From an uncultured Aquimarina sp. (GTDB lineage: Bacteria > Bacteroidota > Bacteroidia > Flavobacteriales > Flavobacteriaceae): DNA of 53,561 nt. Under the pieces are notes generated by a model. The model was not told the DNA's origin. It made no database searches and saw only the letters and a list, made by a program, of their open reading frames with translations. Made by a program: the position numbers and the translations under genes. The stretch covers positions 1-53,561 of the forward strand of contig CANMLW010000021.1 in NCBI GenBank assembly GCA_947498705.1. The letters run 5' to 3'. Of this stretch, positions 12,601 to 21,620 are shown in pieces; position 1 is the stretch's first letter; every line of letters begins with the position of its first letter.

Positions 12601-15600
12601 ATGTATAGATAATATAGGCCAAATCTTCTGCAGAAATCTCAATGTCTAATCGCGCTGTGGATTCTTTCTGGATCGTATCAGCATCTGTATCTAGATAAAT
12701 AATCTCTAGACTATCTGCACCAGTCAATACTTCTGCACAACTAGCGCTACTAATCACCTTACTCGCTCCAGAATCTGAAAGCATATACCCTATACGCTCT
12801 GCAGGATAATCAGGGTCTATAGGAACATAGGCTGCTCCCGATTTTACAATCCCCAAAATACCAACGATCATATCTAATGAACGAGGTACACAAATACCTA
12901 CCAGCTCCTGAGATACCACCCCTTGTTTAACAAGATAGGATGCCAATTGATTCGAACGTTCATCCAATTCTTTATAAGTCAACTGCTCATCACCGAACTT
13001 TACTGCTATCGCATCGGGACGTCTGTGAACCTGATACTCAAATAAATCGGCAATCGTCTTGGTACGCGGGTATCCTACAGATAAATGATTAAGTTGAAAT
13101 AATTCCTTTTTCTTACGATCAGACAGTAATTCGATATTAGATAACTTATAATCAAACTCATCTGTTATCTGATGCAAAACTTGTTCAAAATATTCTAAGA
13201 ATTCGTTTGCGTGTACCTCATCGATATACGATTTTCTATGATCAAAAGTTAGGATAAGTTCATCCTGATGTTCTATAACATTAAGTGCCAAATCAAACTC
13301 AACATATTCTGGTCTGTATTCTTCAAATTCTGTGACAAGGCCTTCCATTTTTGGACTTCCTAAACTCACATCAAAGTTGAAATTTACATTTACACCTTCA
13401 CCAAATGCTGTCTTTTCATCTCCCTTCATTAACTCTCTAAAATCTGCATATGGATATTCCTGATGATCAAAAGCATCAAACAATCGAGAGGTAAGTGTTT
13501 TTAAATATCTATTAATATTTTGATCAGGATCATAGCTAGATAATAAGGGTACAATATGAGAGAAATACCCCATCGATTTTTCTGTATTAGGCATAGATCG
13601 ACCTGTAACAGGAATCCCAACTACGATCTGCTTTTGCTGACTTAACTTAAACAACACGAGTTCGAACGCAGAAAGAAATGTCATAAACAACGTAAGGTTA
13701 TTAGCACTGCTCCAATCTTTTAATTCACGAACCTTGTCCTTAGGTATCGTTAATTGTATAGAATTACTTTCATGAATATTTACCGCAGTATTTCTATCAA
13801 ATGGTAACTGAATATGAAAAGATTTACCCGAAAAAGTATCCAACAAATATTGTTCATCTTCTTTCCATTGTTGACTACTCTTGTTTTGTTGTAACCAATT
13901 CACATATTCTGGAAACTCTACTTTTACCGGTGCTATAGGTTGTTTATCAATTAATAATGCATTGTAACATTCTGTAAATTCATTAATAAAAAGAACAGAA
14001 GACCACCCATCTGCAATAACATGATGCATCGTTATTAATAACCTATATTCTGTATTAGAGAATTTGATTAAATGTATACGTGCAAATGGACCTTCTTGAA
14101 AAGAGAAAGGAGTATTTACATTTTCTTTAGTAAACAATAGATACTTTTCTTCTCTAAGTGCTTCTTCATGACCAGAAAAATCAATTTCTTTTATTTCTAA
14201 TGGTACCGAAACATCTAATAATAAAGCATTTCTATCTTCAGAAATTTTACTTTTTAAGATCCTATGTCGCTCTATAATTATACCTAGCGCATTTTTGACT
14301 AAGTCTATATTAACATCTCCATTCATTTTTAGACCAAAAGAGATCATATAGGAGAGCGATCGTTCTATCTCGATCTCATCTAATCGACATAGTTGTTGTT
14401 GTGCAAGCGTAAGATCGGCAGTAATTACTTCGTCATTCTTCGTTGATGCTATAGAAATATTTTGATTCTTTTTAGCATTATAGGTTACCGATACACTTTC
14501 GCTAATTGCTTTGTATAAGTAATCTAAATCTTCATCGGTATGTGCAAAGGTTAAGAAAAGATTACTTGACTCCCATACATACACTCCTCTTTGAACGAGG
14601 TTGAAGTAAAGTAATTCGAAATTGCCTCTGTATTTAAACGAAAACAAAGAACCAAAATGTACCATTTCTATCGGCAATGCATGCTCTTTGAAATAGGCAT
14701 TTAATCGGTTCATTAAGTTTTCACTTCGTTGATTGAGATCACGATAAGCGTCTACTCCTATTTCTTTAATTCGGGTTAGTACTGCTTTTGAAGCTGCCAT
14801 CACCATAGGATGACGGGTAAATGTTCCTGCGATAAATGTTCTATCGGCTGCTGGGTAAGAATCATCTCCATACTGCCAAACACCTCCATCTACGGCATCA
14901 AGATATTTAGGAGATCCTGCAACAATACCTACAGGCATTCCGCCACCGGCAATTTTACCATAGGTAACAATATCTGCTTTTACATTAAAATGTTCTTGTG
15001 CGCCTCCTGGCATGATTCTAAAACCAGTCACCATTTCATCAAATATCAATGGGATATCCAGCTCTTTGGTTACCGCACTTAATTGATGTAATAACTCCTT
15101 GGGTTGAAAATGAGGATACCTGCTTCGAACGGGCTCTACCATCACTCCGGCCAAATCATCTTTATTCTCTCTGATTTGTTCTATAATATCATCATCATTG
15201 TAACTAAGTATGATTAGATCTTTTACCATCCCATGAGGAATCCCAGAAGACATGGGTTCTACCATATTCTCGGTATCTCCCTGTGTTCCTAAAGTAACCT
15301 CTCCATGCCCATGAAACGAGCCCGAAAAGATGACTATTTTTCTTTTTCTGGTCACGGCACGTGCAATACGTAAAGCAAAAGAAACTGCTTCTGTTCCGGT
15401 ATTCGTAATACATACTCTTTCTAATCCGGTTAATTCTGAAACCAAATCTGCTACCTCTCCAGATAATTTGGACATAGGGCCAATATTAATCCCTTCGTTA
15501 TTCTGATGTTGAATAGCATTGGTTATAAAGTCTGGACGATGACCAAAAATACAAGAACCAAACCCGTTAACGATATCAATATATTCGTTCCCATCAATAT

Positions 15601-18600
15601 CAGTAAAACGTGATCCCAGAGCATTATCACTAACAATTGGGTACACCATTTCTTTAGTCGCAATATTGAACTTAAAAGCCGATCGGTAATCTGCCAAAAC
15701 AGCCTTATTCTTCTCTGCAAAAGCTTTTGATTTTTGTGTTCTTTGCGTATAGTTTGCGATTAACTCTGGCAGTTGCTCTTCCTGATGTTTTGGTAATTTT
15801 TGAAAGTAAAAATCCTTACTGCCAAAAGAACCAGGTAAACTCACTTTATCTTTTGGTGTTTGACTTTTTATCGCACTACCATTGCTCTCAACCAATTGCC
15901 CATTAGTAGGTTTAAGCACTTCATTAAATCGTACAAAACTTTCGGAAATACCTTGGTTAGATGAAGTAATATGTTTAGAAAGAAGTTCATTTTGGTCTGC
16001 AAACATTTGAGTCATCACTCTATTTTGCTCCATGAACTGTTCTTTCATGATTTGAGCACTCGAAGTATTTCCTGTAGCAACTGCTATTCTTTGAACATCA
16101 TTTGACTTTTGACTCAAACCATTTGTCGATAATGAAGTTTGATCAGAAATCGAGCTGCTTCCGTTTACTGATTTTTCTGGTCCCGAAATTGGGCAACTGA
16201 TATCTAATGGGAGGGTCTCTTCTTCTTCATTTTTTACTTGATATCCCTCAAGACCTGTCTGCTCTATGATATAATTGATAATCGCATTTAGATCGTGTAA
16301 TTCTTCAAATAATTTTCTGATCGAAAGCTGAATCTTATATTTCTTCTTGATCTTATTGATCACCTCTATCAATACCAACGAATCTGCTCCCAATTGTAAT
16401 AATGGATCGTGCAATGAGATCTCATTGGCATCCATTTGTAATGACACAGAAATGATGTCTCTAAGGTGTTTTTCAATCTCTTTAAAAGCAGCATCTCTAT
16501 CATACTTGGTTTCTACAGCAATATCATTATTTACATCCTGAATCTGATGTGCTTCTAAACCGGTTTCTGAAATAATATAATTTATGATTGCATTTAGATC
16601 ATGTAACTCTTCAAATAATTTTCTGATCGAAAGCTGAATCTTATACTTCTTTTTGATCTTATTGATCACCTCTATCAATACCAACGAATCGGCACCTAGC
16701 TGTAATAATGGGTCATGCAACGAAATTTCGCTTGCATCCATTTGTAGCGATACTGAAATAATCTCTCTTAAATGCTTTTCAATCTCTTTAAACACTTTTT
16801 CCGAACTTGTAATTTCTATTACCTTTTCTACAATCGCTTTCTTATTTTCTTGTGGTGGTTGTGCTTGAGTTGTAGGTTCTATCCAATAACTTTTATGTTG
16901 AAACGAATACGTAGGAAGCTCGATTTTTTCGGTAGCACGTCCTTTATAAAAGGATGGCCAATCAATGTTTTTTCCAGCTTCATAAATGGTACTTAAGCTT
17001 TCCAAAAACTGTTGTATTTCATCCTTATCTCTTCGCATCGACGCTATCCAAATAGCGTTGCTATCCATCACACATTGTTCTCCTTGTGTAATTAACACAG
17101 GATGCGGCCCTAGTTCTATATAAGTGTTTACTCCTTGTTTTTCGAGGGACTCCATGCCTTGTAAAAAGTCTACTGGCTCCATAACATGAGCAACCCAATA
17201 GGCGGCAGACAAGATTTCATCACCTGCCAGTTTACCTGATACATTACTAATTAGTTGTTTTTCTGGTCGTTTATAAGTGATTGTTTCTACTACCTTTTTA
17301 AACGCCCCTAACATAGGTTTCATTAGTGGCGAATGAAAGGCATGTGATACTTTAAGCTCTTTAGTTTTTATTCCTTTTAATGATAATGCCTTGCTGATAT
17401 CTGTTACTGCGTCTTTTTCTCCCGAAATAACTGTTTGATTAGGGCTATTAATTCCGGCTAGGCTCACTTTACCTTCATACTTCTCAAGATATTCTGATAC
17501 CAAACTTACCTTACAACTTAATGAAGCCATTGCTCCTGTTTGTGGTAACTCTTGCATTAATCGACCTCGGGTTGCAATCAATTTTAAACCATCTTCTAGC
17601 GAAAATACTCCTGCGATACATGCTGCGGTTATTTCTCCTACACTATGCCCCAATAACACATCGGGTACAATTCCTAAACTCTCCCACAATTTGTATAATG
17701 CATATTCTAATGAGAAAAGTGCTGGTTGTGTGTATGCAGTCTGCCCTAGCAAGTTTGCCTTTTCACTACCTTCTTCGGCAAACAAAACGGCTAATAAATT
17801 TTCTTCTAAATACGTGTTTAGTATACTGGCACACTGATCCAAAGTATCTTTAAAAACAGGTTCGCTATAGTAAAGCGATTTGCCCATACCAATATTTTGT
17901 GATCCTTGTCCTGTACATAAAAAAGCAATATTCAGGAATTGTTTTTTGTTACTCTCCAGTTCTTTGGTTTCAATATTTTTAAGTTGCTGTATCAGGTCTT
18001 TTTGATCTTCACATACAATTCCAAGTCGATTGCTATAATGGCTTCTGGTTATTACCTTATTAAAAGATAGTTCCTTTGTACTAATCGTTGGGTTTGCTTC
18101 CAGGTATTGAATTAAACTTTCTACCTGACTTTGTAAGGCTTTTTGTCCTTTTCCTGATAAGGTGATTAACTCATAAGGTCTTGCATTCAATTCATTTTGT
18201 ATCTCTTTTCCTGTTATAACAGGAGCTTCTTCTACTATAACATGTGCATTGGCTCCACCAAAACCAAAAGAACTGACCCCTGCTTTTCTAAGTCTGTTTC
18301 CTGTTCTTTCCCATGACCTCAGTTTTTCAGGAATGGTTACATTTAATTTTTCCCAATTAATATGTGTATTGGGTTTATAATAATGTAGTTGTCCTGGAAT
18401 TTGATTATTCTTCAAACACAAAAGTGTTTTAATAAATCCGGCGATTCCCGCTGCGGCTTCCAGATGACCAATATTAGATTTTACCGATCCTATAATTAAA
18501 GGAGTCTTTTGATCTCTATCTTGTCCATAAACAGCGTCCAAAGCGTTTACCTCTATTGGATCTCCCAGTGCGGTACCCGTACCATGTGCTTCTACATAAT

Positions 18601-21595
18601 CTATTTCGTTAGGAAGCAAGTTTCCTGCTTGTAATGCCGATTCGATAACATCTTGTTGCGCTAGACCATTCGGAGCGGTTAACCCATTACTTCGCCCATC
18701 CTGATTGATAGCAGATCCTCTTATGACTCCTTCTATTTTATCGCCATCTGCAATTGCTTTGGATAAAGGTTTTAGTAAAACTAAACCACATCCCTCACTA
18801 CGTACATAACCGTTTGCCGAATCATCAAAAGCTTTACATCTACCATCTATAGACATCATACTTGCTTGTGATAATGCCACTGTTATATGCGGAGATAAGG
18901 TAAGGTTTACTCCTCCTGCAATGGCCATTGTACAATCACCATTTCTAAGATCTTTTACCGCAGTATGAATACTTGTTAAAGATGCCGAACATGCTGTATC
19001 TACAGCCATACTTGGTCCCCTAAAATCATAGAAATAAGACAACCTATTTGGAGACATGCTTAGTGCCGCTCCAGCTCCCGAGTATAAATCTTTTTGAAAA
19101 TCATTGATAAAAACCCCATAATCTACTTGTTCTATCCCAATGTATACCCCCGTTTTTGATCCTTTTAGATTTGCCGGTACATATCCAGAACGCTCTATCA
19201 ATTCATGACTTAGCTCCAGCAATATACGTTGTTGTGGATCCATTAATTTTGCTTCTCTAGGAGATATCTCGAAGAAAGAGGCATCAAACTTATCTACATC
19301 TTCTATAAATCCTCCCCAACGCGTATTCATGCTATATCCATCTACCTCTTTTTTATAGTACTGATCGATATCCCATCTGCTTTTTGGAATCTCAGTAATC
19401 GCATCTTTTCCTGCTACCAAGTTTTCCCAATAGGTTTCTATATCTGATGCACCAGGAAACCTACACGCCATACTAATAACAGCAATGGGTTCATTATCCT
19501 GAAGTCGATTGTTTTCCTGATTTTGAAAGTGTTTCTCGGCTCCTTGCAGATGCGTTACCAAATCGTTTATGGTTGGATAACTATAAATTAATGTAGGTGA
19601 GATTTCTTTATCAAGGTATTCTGATAACAATCCTGATAACCTAATCCCCTGAAACGAAGTCATACCCAGTGATGCAAAAGAAGCTTTTACATCTATATTT
19701 ACCGAAGTAAGATTAAGCTCTGAAGCAATTGTCTTTTGTAACCACGCTGTTGTTTCTTTAGCAGTTTTTGTTAAAGAACTGTCCATCTCTACAGCTGTTT
19801 CAGTATGTTGATCCAGAGTTTTTCCTATAGTCCAGGTCTCCAGAATCCCGTCCAAAGTGTTATTTTCATAAGCAATTTTAGTCCCTAGTCGTTGTATTTT
19901 TCCGCTAGATGTTTTTCCTACTTTACCTGGCGTTACCAAAACAATGCTATGCACTGATAATTCGTGCTCTAACAGAACCGATTCGCATATGTTTTTAACA
20001 ATTTCTTCGAGTTTATAACTGCGTAAACTTGTACGCTTTATTTCTTGAACAATTAGTAACTTCTCCTCACCTTTTACGTCAATCGCAGCAGCAACTCCTG
20101 CATTGTTCTGTAAATCTGGGTTCGAATACTGAACGGTTCTTTCTATATCTTGAGGAAAGTAATTCACTCCATTAAAAATCATCATTTCCTTCAGTCTACC
20201 AGAAATGTATAATTCATTTTCGTGTAAAAATCCCATATCTCCTGTACGTAGATAGGGCCCATTCTTTTTGTTTTCTTTTCCATCTGCATAGGTGGTATAG
20301 GCCGAAAAAATAGTCTTGGACAATTCTTTTCTATTCCAGTATCCATTGGCAACGCTAGGCCCGTTCACCCATATTTCACCTATTTCTCCTTTCTTACAAA
20401 CCTGTTTGGTATCTGGGTTTACTATTTTAACCTTCATATCTCCCAAAACAGGGCCATTACCCACAAACTTTATCTGATCGATTTCTGTATCCTTATCATT
20501 CAATAACTTTACATTTCCAGCATGAAATTCGCTTTTATCTAAGTTTAACACCGAAGGTGTATTTGCAAATTTGCTTGAGCTTACCACAAGAGTTGTTTCT
20601 GCCATTCCGTAGCAAGGAAATAAGTTGGTCTCGTCTATACCAACTTTCTTAAAATAAGCAGCAAACCTATTCATGGTATCTAATCGAATGGGTTCTGAAC
20701 CATTATAAGCCACTCGCCAATCACTTAAATCCAAGTCTTTTAATTGCTCTTCTTTTATTTGACTCGTACATAAGTCATATGCAAAATTTGGCCCCCCACT
20801 ATAAGTAACCTTGTATTTAGAAATGATCTGTAACCATCGTAATGGTTTTTGAATAAAAGCATTAGGAGGGAAAATGATCATCTCGAAACCAACAAAAAAT
20901 GCTTGAAGAATATTTCCTATTAATCCCATATCGTGATATATGGGTAACCAACTCGTTCCTATGGTCTTTTTTGTAAGATGAAAGCAATTCTGAATCAGCC
21001 TATTATTATGTAAAATATTGGCATGATTTACGATAACCCCTTTGGGATCTCCTGTAGATCCAGATGTATACTGTAAAAAAGCTACTGTTTCTGAATGTAC
21101 TACAGGAAAATCTATTTCAATAAATTCTTTTATCGTATCGGTTTGAAGCCATTTTATTTCAGAAAAAACCTCATCACTAAACCATTTATGACTTTTAGAA
21201 TAAACATTGTCTGTTGTTAAAATGAGTGAAGCTTTACTATCTGCTACTATTTTTTCAAGTCTTCCTATTCTACGTTTTCCTTGTGGTGGAAAAGCAGGAA
21301 CAGCAATTACTCCTGCCATAAGGCAACCTAAAAACGCGTCTACAAAATCTAATCCCGATGGATACAATAATAAAACTCGATCCCCCGGCTTAACTTTTGC
21401 CAAAATATTAGAAGCAATAACTCTGGATCTATCATATAATTGTTGATAGGTTCTCGAATCACTTTCTTCTTCACCATTTGGTAAAAATCTATATATAACT
21501 TTATTTGGAGAGGTATTTCTATGTTTTTCAAACAGGTGCAACAATGTTTTTCCTGAAGTAGCATCTTCAGAATTCAATCGGTTAGTTGGTAACAT
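6674..21595 (-). CDS. Hybrid PKS-NRPS making a beta-amino fatty acyl dipeptide (FAAL-ACP-KS-AT-ACP-ACP-AMT-C-A-T-E-C-A-T)
   Basis: 4973 residues. Domains in order: fatty acyl-AMP ligase 1-600 (QYTSGSTGDPKG near 175); ACP with Ser 647 (GMTSFQ); ketosynthase 700-1125 (Cys 869 in DTACSAS, His in EAHGTGT and SNIGHLEA); acyltransferase 1215-1530 (GHSVGE, HAFHS, both malonyl-type); two nearly identical ACPs (Ser near 1636 and 1738); linker with a helical Gln-rich stretch; PLP aminotransferase 1925-2385 (Lys near 2212 in TYGKIAGGG); condensation (HHVIADG near 2526); adenylation (TSGSTG near 2999); carrier (GGDSI near 3390); epimerase 3440-3865 (DHLVIDGVSW, VGWFTNLFPV); condensation (HHILLDG near 4052); adenylation (near 4525); carrier (GGHSLL near 4917). 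Codes are DFWNIGMVHK (canonical Thr) and DVGEIGSIDK (canonical Orn). No KR/DH/ER is present, so the beta-ketone should be transaminated on the carrier, as in mycosubtilin MycA. The tail QEKEEEYTTTINI is acidic and may dock with the next NRPS. Confidence 0.95.
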   Translation of the reverse strand: MLPTNRLNSEDATSGKTLLHLFEKHRNTSPNKVIYRFLPNGEEESDSRTYQQLYDRSRVIASNILAKVKPGDRVLLLYPSGLDFVDAFLGCLMAGVIAVPAFPPQGKRRIGRLEKIVADSKASLILTTDNVYSKSHKWFSDEVFSEIKWLQTDTIKEFIEIDFPVVHSETVAFLQYTSGSTGDPKGVIVNHANILHNNRLIQNCFHLTKKTIGTSWLPIYHDMGLIGNILQAFFVGFEMIIFPPNAFIQKPLRWLQIISKYKVTYSGGPNFAYDLCTSQIKEEQLKDLDLSDWRVAYNGSEPIRLDTMNRFAAYFKKVGIDETNLFPCYGMAETTLVVSSSKFANTPSVLNLDKSEFHAGNVKLLNDKDTEIDQIKFVGNGPVLGDMKVKIVNPDTKQVCKKGEIGEIWVNGPSVANGYWNRKELSKTIFSAYTTYADGKENKKNGPYLRTGDMGFLHENELYISGRLKEMMIFNGVNYFPQDIERTVQYSNPDLQNNAGVAAAIDVKGEEKLLIVQEIKRTSLRSYKLEEIVKNICESVLLEHELSVHSIVLVTPGKVGKTSSGKIQRLGTKIAYENNTLDGILETWTIGKTLDQHTETAVEMDSSLTKTAKETTAWLQKTIASELNLTSVNIDVKASFASLGMTSFQGIRLSGLLSEYLDKEISPTLIYSYPTINDLVTHLQGAEKHFQNQENNRLQDNEPIAVISMACRFPGASDIETYWENLVAGKDAITEIPKSRWDIDQYYKKEVDGYSMNTRWGGFIEDVDKFDASFFEISPREAKLMDPQQRILLELSHELIERSGYVPANLKGSKTGVYIGIEQVDYGVFINDFQKDLYSGAGAALSMSPNRLSYFYDFRGPSMAVDTACSASLTSIHTAVKDLRNGDCTMAIAGGVNLTLSPHITVALSQASMMSIDGRCKAFDDSANGYVRSEGCGLVLLKPLSKAIADGDKIEGVIRGSAINQDGRSNGLTAPNGLAQQDVIESALQAGNLLPNEIDYVEAHGTGTALGDPIEVNALDAVYGQDRDQKTPLIIGSVKSNIGHLEAAAGIAGFIKTLLCLKNNQIPGQLHYYKPNTHINWEKLNVTIPEKLRSWERTGNRLRKAGVSSFGFGGANAHVIVEEAPVITGKEIQNELNARPYELITLSGKGQKALQSQVESLIQYLEANPTISTKELSFNKVITRSHYSNRLGIVCEDQKDLIQQLKNIETKELESNKKQFLNIAFLCTGQGSQNIGMGKSLYYSEPVFKDTLDQCASILNTYLEENLLAVLFAEEGSEKANLLGQTAYTQPALFSLEYALYKLWESLGIVPDVLLGHSVGEITAACIAGVFSLEDGLKLIATRGRLMQELPQTGAMASLSCKVSLVSEYLEKYEGKVSLAGINSPNQTVISGEKDAVTDISKALSLKGIKTKELKVSHAFHSPLMKPMLGAFKKVVETITYKRPEKQLISNVSGKLAGDEILSAAYWVAHVMEPVDFLQGMESLEKQGVNTYIELGPHPVLITQGEQCVMDSNAIWIASMRRDKDEIQQFLESLSTIYEAGKNIDWPSFYKGRATEKIELPTYSFQHKSYWIEPTTQAQPPQENKKAIVEKVIEITSSEKVFKEIEKHLREIISVSLQMDASEISLHDPLLQLGADSLVLIEVINKIKKKYKIQLSIRKLFEELHDLNAIINYIISETGLEAHQIQDVNNDIAVETKYDRDAAFKEIEKHLRDIISVSLQMDANEISLHDPLLQLGADSLVLIEVINKIKKKYKIQLSIRKLFEELHDLNAIINYIIEQTGLEGYQVKNEEEETLPLDISCPISGPEKSVNGSSSISDQTSLSTNGLSQKSNDVQRIAVATGNTSSAQIMKEQFMEQNRVMTQMFADQNELLSKHITSSNQGISESFVRFNEVLKPTNGQLVESNGSAIKSQTPKDKVSLPGSFGSKDFYFQKLPKHQEEQLPELIANYTQRTQKSKAFAEKNKAVLADYRSAFKFNIATKEMVYPIVSDNALGSRFTDIDGNEYIDIVNGFGSCIFGHRPDFITNAIQHQNNEGINIGPMSKLSGEVADLVSELTGLERVCITNTGTEAVSFALRIARAVTRKRKIVIFSGSFHGHGEVTLGTQGDTENMVEPMSSGIPHGMVKDLIILSYNDDDIIEQIRENKDDLAGVMVEPVRSRYPHFQPKELLHQLSAVTKELDIPLIFDEMVTGFRIMPGGAQEHFNVKADIVTYGKIAGGGMPVGIVAGSPKYLDAVDGGVWQYGDDSYPAADRTFIAGTFTRHPMVMAASKAVLTRIKEIGVDAYRDLNQRSENLMNRLNAYFKEHALPIEMVHFGSLFSFKYRGNFELLYFNLVQRGVYVWESSNLFLTFAHTDEDLDYLYKAISESVSVTYNAKKNQNISIASTKNDEVITADLTLAQQQLCRLDEIEIERSLSYMISFGLKMNGDVNIDLVKNALGIIIERHRILKSKISEDRNALLLDVSVPLEIKEIDFSGHEEALREEKYLLFTKENVNTPFSFQEGPFARIHLIKFSNTEYRLLITMHHVIADGWSSVLFINEFTECYNALLIDKQPIAPVKVEFPEYVNWLQQNKSSQQWKEDEQYLLDTFSGKSFHIQLPFDRNTAVNIHESNSIQLTIPKDKVRELKDWSSANNLTLFMTFLSAFELVLFKLSQQKQIVVGIPVTGRSMPNTEKSMGYFSHIVPLLSSYDPDQNINRYLKTLTSRLFDAFDHQEYPYADFRELMKGDEKTAFGEGVNVNFNFDVSLGSPKMEGLVTEFEEYRPEYVEFDLALNVIEHQDELILTFDHRKSYIDEVHANEFLEYFEQVLHQITDEFDYKLSNIELLSDRKKKELFQLNHLSVGYPRTKTIADLFEYQVHRRPDAIAVKFGDEQLTYKELDERSNQLASYLVKQGVVSQELVGICVPRSLDMIVGILGIVKSGAAYVPIDPDYPAERIGYMLSDSGASKVISSASCAEVLTGADSLEIIYLDTDADTIQKESTARLDIEISAEDLAYIIYTSGSTGKPKGVMIEHRNVVRLFENDASLFDFDERDVWTMFHSFCFDFSVWEMYGALFYGGCLIVVPKEVTKNTILYKELLEKEQVTILNQTPSSFYVLQEEFLSSSSTHKLRYVIFGGEALNPSKLARWKSDYPSCKLINMYGITETTVHVTYKEIGEEEVLHTTSAIGTPIPTLSSYILDGDFNLCPLGVVGEICVSGAGLARGYLNRAELTAERFVSNPYLEGEKMYLTGDLGRWLPDGTIEYIGRKDDQVKIRGYRIELGEISNVLSQHPGIESCCVLAKEGTAGNKRLVGYVVAKGNFNKKAIQDALHEQLPAHMVPQIWVSLETMPLTSNGKIDKKSLPDPEETDLSTQEYIAAQNNLEEELVQIWQELLGIQKVGIDDNFFELGGDSIITIQVVTRLKKIGYHIQPRDVFENQTISRLSRAIEASTSSIVGEQGILTGSSDLLPIQQRYLETIYDASSHYNQSLLLEIDKSVNESYLENAVKVLLNRHDALRFVYQQNDEGVWNQFYGNVEGAVEVVDLSEMPSEDLTSSITEICNTYHSSLSIEKGEVFKTILIKTPSSEIRNRLFIVADHLVIDGVSWRIVSDDLRTILDSLLHNEELNFSSKSSSYRQWATAMNTYARTVAVTDQESYWKSIASSYSALPTDRTYADSKMKDVLEHTVVLPKEATTSLLKEVSQAYGTDMNDMLLSSLALTLTNWASQNEIVIGIEGHGREDISKEIDVSNTVGWFTNLFPVALSVTPNISHSDLIKSTKEELRRIPGKGMGYAALRYLHPSTEIREKMAAARWDILFNYLGQFDSLTGTSSLLEMAKEATGNPMGDEALFAHKLELDSSVIGGELVMTWSYSGKEYDTTTIEEIAKQYTSNLLDLISHCTNKEQRELTPSDFGLEKDVNYQEFEAFLTENKDRVPVSVYKLSPVQEGMLFHSLFDEGSNAYIEQLAVDFQSGVEVSILKSAWEYVINAHTILRSAFFHEELNIPVQCVYDKVDLPFTELDYSELSESECEEKLTSFLAADRALGFSFDQAPLLRITLIKINETSYKMIFTNHHILLDGWSMSIIFEEFLEAYKALSAKTTLPPKKEDVYQDYIKYIAGKDIYEEQEFWRTYTENIESPCMLPFAKENVSRNKASGEFGESLLSLDAGLVEKLSNYAQQYRLTVNTIVQGVWSLLLSKYTANNSVTYGVTVSGRPSDLESLEQRAGLYINTIPLHTQIEEGVTIVDWLTDLQLNHTECREHQYSNLAEIQRVSAVSGDLFDSVLVFENYPISEVISDGEHGLAFDNVELKEHTNYVLTISVELGKGLDIEFSYNKSILEEQVVKNIVGHFKKALHQFVANPEGTLSDVTILTFKEEYQLLGVFNDTKVTYPKDKTILDIFKNQVETSPEAIAVVFEDKELTYEDLDKRSNQVAHYLVKEGVQPGSLVGICIEPSLEMIIGVLGILKSGGAYVPIDPNYPADRIHYIIEDSNAAVFVTNQENESLVKDKKEVTIIALDRDQEQIEKEPVTATKVSIDPKQSVYVIYTSGSTGRPKGVVISHTSLLNMALCWQKEYKLDSATCLLQMASFSFDVFSGDLCRSLLFGGKMILCSSDTRLDIVGLYNLISKWNINILEVTPALATPLLDYIYENNLDFSFMNLLILGSDVCPVVDFKRLLSRFGTSMRIINSYGTTETTIDSCYFEAKDANSLDGLVNVPIGKPLYNTSFYILDDAKAPVPVNVAGELYIGGAGLAKEYLNKPDLTESKFIAHPFKEGELVYKTGDLARWLPDGNVEFIGRKDNQIKVRGYRIELGEIESVLASEESIKSCAVMLKEDIQGIERFVGYIVAEEDFDKKKVQEYLKSKLPDYMIPDTWVVLDKLPITNNGKIDKKALPALDLASLSAHEYVAPTNEIEEKLVDIWQELLGVDKIGIHDNFFELGGHSLLATRLVSKIRKVIGTEISIKNVFQFDILEDLANYIRITNLNQEKEEEYTTTINI
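16254..16811 (-). repeat. Tandem duplicated ACP domains, 306-bp period
   Basis: Two consecutive acyl carrier protein domains inside the hybrid synthetase align at an offset of exactly 306 bp (102 codons). Over the 74-residue core starting FKEIEKHLR only two residues differ (E/D and S/N), while the DNA carries several silent differences, for example in the codons around the phosphopantetheine serine (LGADSLVL). Tandem ACPs are known in other PKS lines to raise flux; that role here is inference. Confidence 0.93.
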
Positions 21596-21620
21596 TTCTA
21601 TTGGTTTATTTTTTTAAAAT

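Noticed and set aside
13900..15825. Stand-alone glutamate-1-semialdehyde aminomutase (heme pathway)
   Set aside because: The similarity is real at the fold level, but the segment is in frame inside the hybrid synthetase between ACP and C domains, the place of beta-transaminating AMT domains.
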